Origin: Deltaproteobacteria bacterium
GTDB taxonomy: Bacteria; Desulfobacterota_B; Binatia; UBA9968
Length of the DNA: 6,348 bases
Direction of reading: 5' to 3'
Assembly: GCA_005879255.1 (NCBI GenBank)
Contig: VBKY01000339.1
Location: forward strand, 1 to 6,348
Both the position numbers and the translations under genes were made by a program. Positions 1-5,729 of this stretch are shown here, one piece after another (the first letter of the stretch is position 1; every line of letters begins with the position of its first letter). Below the pieces are notes generated by a model that ran no database searches, had not been told where the DNA came from, and was given only the letters and a program-made list of their open reading frames with translations.

Positions 1-39
1 CTACCGGCCTGAATGCGGGCTAATCAGCTTTCGCGGGTT

Positions 40-624
40 TTATCGCGCCAGCGGTGCGTTCCAAATCTTGAAAGCCGGTGACTCGCGATAATAGCCGAGG
101 ACATTTAGTGTCGCCGTGTCGAGCAAGAAATGCTCGCCATAGCTTGCCGAAAGATTAATCCATCGCGCGGCAAGAACACGGAGGATATGACCGTGTGCGA
201 AGAGGGCAACGCTTCCTTCCGTCGCTCGGACCTTAGCGAGAACGCGATCGGCGCGCGAGCCAGCCTGCTCCGGTGACTCGCCGCCGGGGCAGCCGTCGCG
301 GAAAACCGACCAAGCTGGCCTCGTCAGACGAATTTGCTCGGTCGTGAGCCCTTCGTATTCGCCATAATTCCACTCCATCAGATCCGGCTCGACACTCGCG
401 TGCTTGCCGAGCCCCGCCAGCTCACAGGTTTCACGGGCGCGCTGAAGCGGACTGGTGAGAATTGACGCGAAAGTCTCCTTGGCAAGGAGCGGTTGAAGAA
501 GCCGCGCGGCCATCCGTCCGTTCTCAGTGAGCGGAATATCGGTCACACCCGTGTGCCGGCCATTGAGGCTCCACTCGGTTTCTCCGTGACGCAATAAATA
601 GACCCTTTGCTCTTTCCTAGCCAC
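40..624 (-). CDS. histidine phosphatase family protein, Shb17-like
   Basis: A 194-residue cytoplasmic phosphatase of the phosphoglycerate mutase-like superfamily. It has the N-terminal RHGETEW signature with the phospho-accepting His13 next to Arg12. Other expected pocket residues are Arg62 in SPLQRARET, the acid Glu84 in MEWNYGEYEG, and the second catalytic His144 in FAHGH. The blocks EWNYGEYEG, FRDGCPGGES and AHGHILRVLAARW look most like the fungal sedoheptulose-1,7-bisphosphatase Shb17 subgroup, so a small sugar phosphate or bisphosphate is the likely substrate. That is inference; many close paralogues act on other phosphomonoesters. The length is normal and the protein looks complete, with no signal peptide. 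The start is a GTG at 624, preceded by AAGGGA with about 7 bases of spacing. It lies 69 bases downstream of the antitoxin gene on the same strand and has no obvious functional link to it. Confidence 0.9.
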   Translation of the reverse strand: MARKEQRVYLLRHGETEWSLNGRHTGVTDIPLTENGRMAARLLQPLLAKETFASILTSPLQRARETCELAGLGKHASVEPDLMEWNYGEYEGLTTEQIRLTRPAWSVFRDGCPGGESPEQAGSRADRVLAKVRATEGSVALFAHGHILRVLAARWINLSASYGEHFLLDTATLNVLGYYRESPAFKIWNAPLAR

Positions 625-693
625 AGCCTAATCCCTTTCGATCATCGACTCTTGTTCAGTGCGAAGTGCATCACACCCATGGCCAAACAACCA

Positions 694-942
694 TTAGTCA
701 GGAAGATCTTTGAGTCGGGTAAAGCCTTTCTTTTCACCTTCGTGATGGGCACGGTCCAAAACTTGCCAAAATTCTTTTCGTTGCGCCAGTAACATACTTT
801 CGAGATCCGTTTCTTCCGTCACGGGGAAAAGCACGGCGCAAGGCCGGCCATTCTTTGTGATTACGACCGATCTGTCCGAGGGCAAATCCTTGACGATCTT
901 GCTCAGCTTGGCTTTAACCTCGCGGAGGCTTTCGATCTTCAT
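694..942 (-). CDS. Phd/YefM-family type II antitoxin
   Basis: An 82-residue protein with the Phd/YefM antitoxin layout. The N-terminal part (residues 1 to about 55) reads MKIESLREVKAKLSKIVKDL, then a basic turn and VVITKNGRPCAVLFP, which is the usual DNA-binding and dimerisation fold. A charged, helical C-terminus (about 60-82, RKEFWQVLDRAHHEGEKKG) is where these proteins normally wrap their toxin. I place the start at the ATG at 942, not at the longer in-frame ATG at 1122. The family homology begins there, GGAAAGGAG stands 8 bases upstream, and the codon overlaps the stop of the preceding toxin reading frame as ATGA. Such antitoxins usually repress their own promoter together with the toxin. 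The cognate toxin upstream appears broken, so this may be an orphan antitoxin or a decaying module. Confidence 0.85.
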   Translation of the reverse strand: MKIESLREVKAKLSKIVKDLPSDRSVVITKNGRPCAVLFPVTEETDLESMLLAQRKEFWQVLDRAHHEGEKKGFTRLKDLPD

Positions 943-950
943 AATTTGAG

Positions 951-959
951 CTCCTTTCC
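951..959 (-). promoter_or_regulatory. ribosome binding site of the antitoxin
   Basis: GGAAAGGAG on the minus strand, 8 bases before the ATG at 942. It lies inside the 3' end of the toxin remnant. It decides the antitoxin start, because the frame stays open for another 60 codons upstream, where the sequence does not look like an antitoxin. Confidence 0.7.
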
Positions 960-1151
960 GTCTATCAATAACGAGTTGCCTCTTTTGCGCCCGATCAATT
1001 CGACGATCACCAACTCTTCCTGAACCCTGTAAAACACTCTCCAAGCTCGCCGAATTGTAGTCACAATCAAGCGGTGGAGGAAGTGGTTTAGAAAATTTCC
1101 TCGTAACCTTTTCTCCGCGCATTTGATAGCGATTAATAGCAACGTGACTGT

Positions 1152-1179
1152 GTCAGGGTGTTGCGCTGACAACCCTGAC
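1152..1179. repeat. 8-bp inverted repeat near the toxin remnant 5' end
   Basis: GTCAGGGT (1152-1159) and its exact reverse complement ACCCTGAC (1172-1179) are separated by 12 bases. A smaller pair, TGTCAG (1151-1156) and CTGACA (1166-1171), overlaps it. It sits within or just before the decayed toxin coding region, where an autoregulatory operator of a toxin-antitoxin module could lie. Chance occurrence is also possible. Confidence 0.35.
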
Positions 1180-1284
1180 GATCAGATTGAAATGGCTAAA
1201 TTCAAATTGTACGCTAGCGCGGCAAATTGTTGGCTGTGCTCAAACGACTGGCCGAGCGATTGGTTGTAGGGAATCTTGGTAATC

Positions 1285-1968
1285 ATGCTGTGGGACAGCT
1301 TGGTAACGCTCATACGTGTGGGAGACGCCGCGCTTGACCCCGAACCTAGGTGGCCGGCTTTTATCGCTGTTCTCGCGGTGGGCGGCATTTACGCAGGACT
1401 GCCGGATGCGCTCACTGTGGGGCCGCGCTGGGCCTTCCCTTCTCTGGTTTTGGCTTTGCTGATTCCAACCGTCGCCTCTCATCACACCGGCAGGCATCGG
1501 CTAAATAGCATCTTTGGGTTTTTAGTGGATGTGCTACTCACCGCCGGACTGATCATTTCCGTCACTCTCCTTATCGGTGCTCTGCCCAGCCACAAAGAGG
1601 GACCCCTGGAGCTGCTGCTCTCCGCGTTTTCGCTATGGGCCACCAACATTTTGGTGTTTGCTTTGTGGTATTGGCGATTGGACGCCGGCGGGCCGCACCA
1701 ACGGGATAAGTACCCGGGACACACCGATGGATCGTTTCTGTTTCCGCAGATGACGATGAGTGAACAGGCGTTGAGAGAAGCGGGTCAACAGGACTGGTCA
1801 CCTAATTTTGTTGATTATTTGTTTTTGGCTTTCAACACCAGCACCGCATTTTCGCCAACCGATGTGCCGGTGTTAACGCGTTGGGCGAAGATCCTGATGA
1901 TGTTGCAATCGCTGATCTCGCTGCTGATCATTGCACTGCTCGCCGCCCGCGCCGTCAACATGCTGTAA
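1285..1968 (+). CDS. multi-pass membrane protein with channel-like C-terminus, function unknown
   Basis: A 227-residue inner-membrane protein. Hydrophobic segments lie at about residues 24-40, 49-65, 77-100, 108-130 and 203-225, with a probable re-entrant stretch at 176-192. A polar loop (about 131-175) contains the stretch GHTDGSFLFPQMT. The last 50 residues, DYLFLAFNTSTAFSPTDVPV followed by a hydrophobic helix ending ARAVNML, have the layout of the pore helix and second helix of two-helix ion channels. The K+ filter TxGYG is absent, with TAFSPTD in its place. I recall similar bacterial proteins annotated only as hypothetical membrane proteins, and DUF1345 is a distant look-alike. The start is uncertain: I took the ATG at 1285, but a TTG at 1276 in the same frame sits closer to AGGGA (1268-1272), and a stop codon just upstream excludes anything longer. 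It is divergent from the toxin-antitoxin remnant and ends 14 bases from the convergent small gene. Confidence 0.75.
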   Translation: MLWDSLVTLIRVGDAALDPEPRWPAFIAVLAVGGIYAGLPDALTVGPRWAFPSLVLALLIPTVASHHTGRHRLNSIFGFLVDVLLTAGLIISVTLLIGALPSHKEGPLELLLSAFSLWATNILVFALWYWRLDAGGPHQRDKYPGHTDGSFLFPQMTMSEQALREAGQQDWSPNFVDYLFLAFNTSTAFSPTDVPVLTRWAKILMMLQSLISLLIIALLAARAVNML

Positions 1969-1982
1969 AAGGCTTGGATCGC

Positions 1983-2216
1983 TCAAGGCGTTAGGTCGTC
2001 CATGAGCTCAGCATCAATCCACGCCATCGCCATCTCAACCGCGTAGATCTCGGCTTGATCGATGACCTTGAAACGGTCGGACGGGCCGGCGAGTAAGTGA
2101 CGCCGCTCTTTACCCTGCTCATCCCAGCTAACATCGGCTTGTGGAATCCAGCAGTCGGTATTGTGGTCCAGCTGAGGAAAAGTCTGAATCCTCCGGGATT
2201 TATATATTTCCTCCAC
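1983..2216 (-). CDS. small protein of unknown function
   Basis: A 77-residue soluble, acidic protein with no membrane segment. It begins VEEIYKSRRIQ (initiator V read as M) and contains CWIPQADVSWDEQGKE, then RRHLLAGPSDRFKVIDQAEI and a C-terminal helix YAVEMAMAWIDAEL. The pattern of a W-x-P strand, a short HxL strand, a turn and an alanine-rich helix ending in AWID resembles small unnamed bacterial proteins that I recall but cannot name. I chose the GTG at 2216 because GGAGG stands 9 bases upstream (2226-2230) and the protein-like character begins there. The frame remains open to a TTG at 2279 with no binding site, which would give 98 residues. It is convergent with the membrane protein gene, with only 14 bases between stops. 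No function can be assigned. Confidence 0.6.
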   Translation of the reverse strand: MEEIYKSRRIQTFPQLDHNTDCWIPQADVSWDEQGKERRHLLAGPSDRFKVIDQAEIYAVEMAMAWIDAELMDDLTP

Positions 2217-2759
2217 GTCCCCGTCCCTCCGTAGACGACAGTAGATCGATTTCGGGCTCTGAGAAAGAGACGCAATCAAGGAATGTGCCAGACGAGGAAA
2301 AAGGAATTAACTGACAATCAGTCCAGAAACAATAATGAATGCCTAGTTGGAATATGAGAAAAAATCACAGCGAATCAGGTAAAACCCTCCACCCTAAATT
2401 TGACACACCTATTTCTGGTCAGCTATCGTCCCAAATCAAGTAAGATCGGCTGAGTTCAAAATATAGGGCTGTCGCAACGATGACACACTCCGAATCTGCG
2501 CGGGGCATCCGGCTCGCATCATTACTTTTGCCATTCTCGTTGTTCAATTTGAATTCTAACTTACTTCTGGGTCGACGTGGCGATCTCTCAAAGAGCGTAC
2601 GCTCCGCCTGTGTTTTGCGACGCCGCTTTAAATGTGTATTTGTCGCCGAGAACCGAAGCAATCTTCCCCTCTCCCGGTCCGAGCAAAATTATTTCAGCGA
2701 TGGTCATCGATATTTCTCCATCTCATGCCGTGCCTTACACTGTTTGCTCGCTCTGCGTT

Positions 2760-2802
2760 CCTTCGACGGAGTTTATCCTGAGCGGCGTCGAAGGGCTCAG
2801 GA
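2760..2802. repeat. interleaved inverted repeat (TTCGA/CTCAGG type)
   Basis: Four arms alternate. CCTTCGACG (2760-2768) pairs exactly with CGTCGAAGG (2786-2794). TCCTGAGC (2776-2783) pairs exactly with GCTCAGGA (2795-2802). The order is A-B-A'-B', so the two stems interlock and can form alternative hairpins or a pseudoknot. I recall very similar TTCGAC/CTCAGGA sequences scattered between genes in many uncultivated bacterial genomes, which suggests a dispersed repeat family and not a gene-specific site. Confidence 0.7.
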
Positions 2803-2861
2803 CATGCCTTTGCGGCCAAATTCCGAATCCGAATCTCATCTCACTATGTGACCTTTGCGCT

Positions 2862-2921
2862 CTTTGTGGTCAATTGTTTTCTGCGATTGTGGCTCTGTCG
2901 CGCTAGGCCCTTTGTGGTCAA
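2862..2921. repeat. 12-bp direct repeat, two copies 48 bp apart
   Basis: CTTTGTGGTCAA occurs at 2862-2873 and again at 2910-2921. The flanks are partly alike: CTATGTG and CTCTGTC precede the copies, and both are followed by T-rich sequence. The second copy ends 11 bases from the stop of the UbiD-family gene, in its 3' flank. This looks like a remnant of intergenic repeat sequence. Confidence 0.5.
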
Positions 2922-2932
2922 TGTTTCTTCCA

Positions 2933-4366
2933 TCATTTCCCGCCGACTTTCTGGTCGAGAAAGGCGCGCCAGTCGCTGGCGACTTTGTCTTTCAGCTCGC
3001 GGCTGGCGCCGCTGACTTTGGGAAACTTATCTTGCCACTCGTAGGGCCGCGTGGCGTCGATCACCGCGCGCGAGCTGTGGCCGACGCGATCGCGCGCGAT
3101 GCGCGGATCGAGTGGGCCGCTCCAGGCGCGCCGAAGAATTTCGATCGACTCAGCGGGATCGGAGCGGCTGCTAAGCGCCCACAAGAATTCTTCTGAATTC
3201 GTAATGTCGACGTCGTCGTCGACTACGACGACGTAGCGGCCGAGATAAGCGCCGGTGCGGCACTGGCTGGCAATCATTCCCGCCTGGCGCGCGTGGCCGG
3301 GATAGCGCTGTTTGATCGAAACGACCGTGAGAAATCTACCGCCGGAGGGATGCGCCCAGACGCCTTTGACATCGGGCACTCCGGCTTCGTCAAGCGTGTT
3401 CCAAATCAATGACGACCGCATCAGCGAGAAATGAATATTGTCGCCGGCAGAGGGTTTAAGTAGCGGGAACCCGCAGAGGATCGGATCATTGCGGAAGTAG
3501 AGCGCTTTGATTTGAATCACCGGCACAGCCGGCTGATTGCTGGCGTAGTAGCCGGTCCACTCTCCAAATGGGCCTTCAGGCATAACATCGTCAACAGCGA
3601 CTTCGCCTTCGATGGCGATCTCCGCATCCGCGGGAATCGGCAAACCCGTGAGCGGTCCTTTCACGACTTGCAGCGGCTTGCCGAGAATGCCGCCGGCATA
3701 ATCGTATTCATTCACCCGATTCGGCACGTCGGTGGACGCTACGACGAAGTTGATCGGATGATGATCGAAAGAAACCGCGATCGGCAACGGTTTTCCCCGC
3801 GCGTGATATTTGTCCCTGTGCACGCGGCCGTGTTTACCCGGCGACATATGTAAACCCAGGCGAGCGGGGCCGTGAACCATGACACGATAAGTGCCGACGT
3901 TCACCCAGCCTTCTTCCGGATCGCGCGTGATCACCAAATCATCGGTGCCGATGTAGCGCCCGCCGTCGAGCTCGTGCCAGCGCGGTACCGGAAACTTGAG
4001 CACGTCGATGTCCTTGCCCTGCTTGACGTTTTCGAACAACGACCCGGTTCTCACTGTTTCGGCGGGAATCGGTGTAATTTTCTTCACCTGCTCACGCCAG
4101 GCCTGGACAAAATCCATGTCGCTCAAACCGGCTTTCATGCCAAGCGTGAGCGCCAAACGTCCGACAGAAGAAACCAGATTGGCCGCAATGCGATAGCCTT
4201 GCGGATGAGCCTTGATGCGGTCGAACATGATCGCCGGGCGGGTTTTGGAGCGCTCGTTGATGATTTCCGTCAGCGTCGAAAGCTCCAGGTCCCAGTGAAC
4301 GTTTTCGACGGTCATCAGCTGACCGATTTTTCCAACTTCCTCTAACCATGTGCGTAGGTCTGGCAT
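2933..4366 (-). CDS. UbiD-family prenyl-FMN-dependent decarboxylase
   Basis: A 477-residue cytoplasmic enzyme of the UbiD (3-octaprenyl-4-hydroxybenzoate / ferulic acid decarboxylase) family. It reversibly removes CO2 from aromatic or alpha,beta-unsaturated acids with prenylated FMN. The family's catalytic set is visible: Arg161 in WVNVGTYR, and Glu264 and Glu269 in EGPFGEW. Asn156 and His179 keep the spacing of the metal and cofactor ligands (Asn168 and His191 of fungal Fdc1), and Glu220 in NEYDYAGG is the likely third ligand. The C-terminal block RYVVVVDDDVDITNSEEFLW and the DPA...PLDP...AVIDAT region are also typical. Length is normal. I prefer the ATG at 4366 (MPDLRTWLEE), where homology begins, over an in-frame codon at 4402. 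GGAG lies about 14 bases upstream, a loose fit. It is the last gene of the cluster, 133 bases after the bicupin gene. No UbiX flavin prenyltransferase is in the window. The substrate is unknown. Confidence 0.93.
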   Translation of the reverse strand: MPDLRTWLEEVGKIGQLMTVENVHWDLELSTLTEIINERSKTRPAIMFDRIKAHPQGYRIAANLVSSVGRLALTLGMKAGLSDMDFVQAWREQVKKITPIPAETVRTGSLFENVKQGKDIDVLKFPVPRWHELDGGRYIGTDDLVITRDPEEGWVNVGTYRVMVHGPARLGLHMSPGKHGRVHRDKYHARGKPLPIAVSFDHHPINFVVASTDVPNRVNEYDYAGGILGKPLQVVKGPLTGLPIPADAEIAIEGEVAVDDVMPEGPFGEWTGYYASNQPAVPVIQIKALYFRNDPILCGFPLLKPSAGDNIHFSLMRSSLIWNTLDEAGVPDVKGVWAHPSGGRFLTVVSIKQRYPGHARQAGMIASQCRTGAYLGRYVVVVDDDVDITNSEEFLWALSSRSDPAESIEILRRAWSGPLDPRIARDRVGHSSRAVIDATRPYEWQDKFPKVSGASRELKDKVASDWRAFLDQKVGGK

Positions 4367-4414
4367 AATTAATTTTCGCTCTCCGAAGTTTGGTCTCTGC
4401 ACTTGAGGCTAAGA

Positions 4415-4499
4415 GTTCCAATCGTTCCAGCCGTTCCACCGCTGCGCTCCGTTCCAACGATTGGAACGACTGGAACGATTTGAACAGCTGGAACGGCTG
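4415..4499. repeat. GTTCCA-type imperfect inverted repeat in the bicupin-UbiD gap
   Basis: A run of GTTCCA and TGGAAC units, spaced about 10 bases. Positions 4415-4438 pair with 4462-4485 over 24 positions with 2 mismatches and a 23-base loop. A competing exact 11-bp pairing joins CAGCCGTTCCA (4428-4438) to TGGAACGGCTG (4489-4499), and GTTCCAACGATTGGAAC (4451-4467) is itself a 7-bp-arm hairpin. The element starts directly after the bicupin stop codon (4500-4502) in the transcribed direction and precedes the UbiD start by about 50 bases. There is no T-run, so it is not an ordinary terminator. It may adjust expression between the two genes, protect the upstream mRNA end, or be a dispersed repeat. 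Confidence 0.75.
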
Positions 4500-5594
4500 C
4501 TATCTTCCGGCTGTCGGCACCTTTGGCGTCTGCATCGTGTGCAAAGAATTTTCCGGTTCCTCGCGATATAAGCCGAAGGCGCTGACAATCGGAATATCGT
4601 TCACGGAGAAGAGAATCGCCTCTTGCGTCTTCGACCGATTGACATGCTCATGCCACGCCCAATTGGGAATCGCGAAGCAATCATGCTTGGCCCACTCCAG
4701 CGCCTTGTCGCCGACGATACTCGTCCCTTCGCCGCCGACGACGAAATATGCGGCGCTTGAAGTGTGACGGTGTTTCTTGGTGTGCTCGCCGGGCCGCAGC
4801 AACTGGATCCAGCAGCTCAACGTTCGCAGCGTATAACTTCCCGTGACCGGATTGACGTATTCCAACGCCACGCCGTCGTAAGGACTGCCGGGGCTATCCG
4901 CCAGCGCGCGTAGTTGCGGCTCGATCTCTTTCCATGCATAACGCAGCGGCAGATTCTCGGTCTTGGTATTCTCCCACGTCGGTCGCACCACATTCGCTCG
5001 TTCCTGCAGATACTCGCTGTGCTTTTCCTTGATGGTCTGCACTTTATTGCCAGGATACGGTTCATAGAACGGCTGATTGAGTCCGAGCAGAAACGGCACA
5101 TCGAGCGCGTCCACCCAGATCGCGGTTTCGCTGGTCGGATTGCGGTGATCGTGCCAGGTCCACTGCGGCGTAAGAATTAAATCATAAGGCTCCATCGGGC
5201 ATTTCTCGCCATCGACGACGGTATAAACTTTACCGTCGCCTTTGATAACGAAGCGGATCGCCGCCAACGTGTGCCGATGTGCCCAAGCGATCTCGCCGGG
5301 CTTGATCATCTGGATGCCCATCAAGAGCGTATGAGTGGTGGCGTTGTCGTTCAAACCGGGATTGCCGAACAACACGCTGCGGCGCGCGGTGAAACTTTCT
5401 TCGAGCACGTCGCATGCTTCGATCAACTTGTCGTAAACCATTTTCCACGGCCAGAGATAGGCGTCACCTCTCGGCCGCGGCCCGCCGATGGCGCGATTCA
5501 GTAGCTCCTCATAGATCCACTGGCCGGTCATGTGAACCTGCGCGAGATCTTCGTTAAACTGCGCGAGCGTTTTCTTCATTTCCGGTTTCGCCAT
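4500..5594 (-). CDS. gentisate 1,2-dioxygenase-like bicupin protein
   Basis: A 364-residue double-cupin protein of the gentisate/salicylate/1-hydroxy-2-naphthoate ring-cleaving dioxygenase family. Members insert O2 into an aromatic ring using Fe(II) held by three histidines. The N-terminal cupin (about 85-170) has AHRHTLAAIRFVIKGDG and LTPQWTWHDHRN, giving His106, His108 and His148 as metal ligands. The C-terminal cupin (about 255-335) has KKHRHTSSAAYFVVGGEG and IPNWAWHEHVN, giving a second full set: His275, His277 and His315. Length is typical. The ATG at 5594 follows AGGAG with 6 bases of spacing, so the start is firm. It is the middle gene of the cluster, 126 bases after the diiron-protein gene and 133 before the UbiD gene. 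Its neighbours suggest ring cleavage of a hydroxylated aromatic acid or its decarboxylated product. The exact substrate cannot be told, and a non-oxygenase cupin role remains possible. Confidence 0.88.
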   Translation of the reverse strand: MAKPEMKKTLAQFNEDLAQVHMTGQWIYEELLNRAIGGPRPRGDAYLWPWKMVYDKLIEACDVLEESFTARRSVLFGNPGLNDNATTHTLLMGIQMIKPGEIAWAHRHTLAAIRFVIKGDGKVYTVVDGEKCPMEPYDLILTPQWTWHDHRNPTSETAIWVDALDVPFLLGLNQPFYEPYPGNKVQTIKEKHSEYLQERANVVRPTWENTKTENLPLRYAWKEIEPQLRALADSPGSPYDGVALEYVNPVTGSYTLRTLSCWIQLLRPGEHTKKHRHTSSAAYFVVGGEGTSIVGDKALEWAKHDCFAIPNWAWHEHVNRSKTQEAILFSVNDIPIVSAFGLYREEPENSLHTMQTPKVPTAGR

Positions 5595-5600
5595 GGTTAA

Positions 5601-5605
5601 CTCCT
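5601..5605 (-). promoter_or_regulatory. ribosome binding site of the bicupin gene
   Basis: AGGAG on the minus strand, 6 bases before the ATG at 5594. This is near-ideal spacing and fixes the start of the bicupin protein. Confidence 0.75.
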
Positions 5606-5651
5606 ATAGAAAGATGATCACGTCGTAGTTCAAGCCGTTATTCGACAAGTA

Positions 5652-5717
5652 GCCCGTCGCCGCGAGGTGGCTCTAAACGTTTGGAACGACTGGAATGTTT
5701 GGAACTCGGCGACGGGC
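5652..5717. repeat. second TTGGAACG repeat, enclosed by an 11-bp inverted repeat
   Basis: TTGGAACGACTGGAA (5681-5695) is identical to 4461-4475 in the other intergenic gap of the cluster, in the same orientation. It is followed by another TTTGGAAC unit (5698-5705). The block is enclosed by GCCCGTCGCCG (5652-5662) and its exact reverse complement CGGCGACGGGC (5707-5717). In the transcript this would be a long-looped hairpin between the diiron-protein stop and the bicupin ribosome binding site. The enclosing arms could mark a mobile repeat unit or an RNA structure. Confidence 0.65.
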
Positions 5718-5729
5718 GCGTCAGCGCCC
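5714..5729 (-). repeat. GC hairpin spanning the diiron-protein stop codon
   Basis: GGGCGC (5714-5719) and GCGCCC (5724-5729) pair around a 4-base loop. On the minus strand the loop reads TGAC and contains the TGA stop codon. There is no T-run, so it is not a standard terminator. It shares 5714-5717 with the 11-bp stem downstream, so the two structures exclude each other. Confidence 0.45.

Larger units (their letters stand above)
939..1212 (-). pseudogene. RelE/ParE-like toxin, frameshifted remnant
   Basis: Pieces of a RelE/ParE-superfamily toxin are spread over two or three frames. The C-terminal third, in the frame ending at 939, reads IRRAWRVFYRVQEELVIVEL then IGRKRGNSLLIDGKELKL. This matches the conserved end of the family (a WELR..RVFYDV strand, then GxKxGN.L.I.GKE). 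The middle lies in another frame at about 1066-1137 and reads NRYQMRGEKVTRKFSKPLPP, which corresponds to the usual TRNRKPLRPN segment. A further piece, LSAQHPDTV, at about 1146-1172 returns to the first frame and fits the LSAxxRxTVLxAI helix. Still further up, VQFEFSHFNL (about 1183-1212) could be the first strand. At least two, perhaps three, frame changes are needed to join these over some 90 codons, the normal toxin length. The stop overlaps the antitoxin ATG by 4 bases, so toxin precedes antitoxin. The family assignment rests on my recollection of the consensus, not an alignment. Confidence 0.65.
2217..2932. other. gene-poor intergenic stretch of about 0.7 kb
   Basis: No convincing gene is visible on either strand. 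Three overlapping open frames (2419-2661 minus; 2480-2851 and 2577-2906 plus) have no recognisable domain, no plausible ribosome binding site, and compositions typical of translated noncoding DNA. The two plus-strand frames run through the inverted repeat at 2760-2802. The first 250 bases are AT-richer than the surroundings. A TTGACA at 2400-2405 with TATCGT 18 bases later could be a plus-strand promoter, but no gene follows it. The 3' end carries short repeats next to the UbiD gene's stop. Confidence 0.6.

Noticed and set aside
1..39. Possible terminator downstream of the phosphatase gene
   Set aside because: No clear stem followed by a T-run in the transcribed direction; the piece is too short to judge.
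607..792. Plus-strand frame of 61 residues
   Set aside because: It is antisense to the end of the antitoxin and the phosphatase start, with no motif.
2400..2429. TTGACA plus TATCGT promoter-like pair on the plus strand
   Set aside because: The -10 match is weak and no convincing gene or RNA follows.
2419..2661. Minus-strand open frame of 80 residues
   Set aside because: It overlaps the plus-strand frames, has no recognisable motif or binding site, and reads like chance coding.
2480..2906. Two overlapping plus-strand open frames (2480-2851 and 2577-2906)
   Set aside because: They have no domain, no ribosome binding site and low-complexity translations, and both run through an inverted repeat that gives the familiar spurious LSGVEGLR-type peptide.
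3205..3240. GTCGTCGTCGAC/ACGACGACG low-complexity, palindrome-like tract
   Set aside because: It encodes the conserved VVVVDDDVDI block of the UbiD family, so protein constraint explains it.
4092..4457. Minus-strand frame with ERLERLE repeats
   Set aside because: The repeat peptides come from the GTTCCA repeat, and the rest is out of frame with the UbiD gene.
4390..4767. Plus-strand frame with the peptide NDWNDWNDLNSWN
   Set aside because: It is a translation of the intergenic TGGAACG repeat running into the antisense of the bicupin gene.
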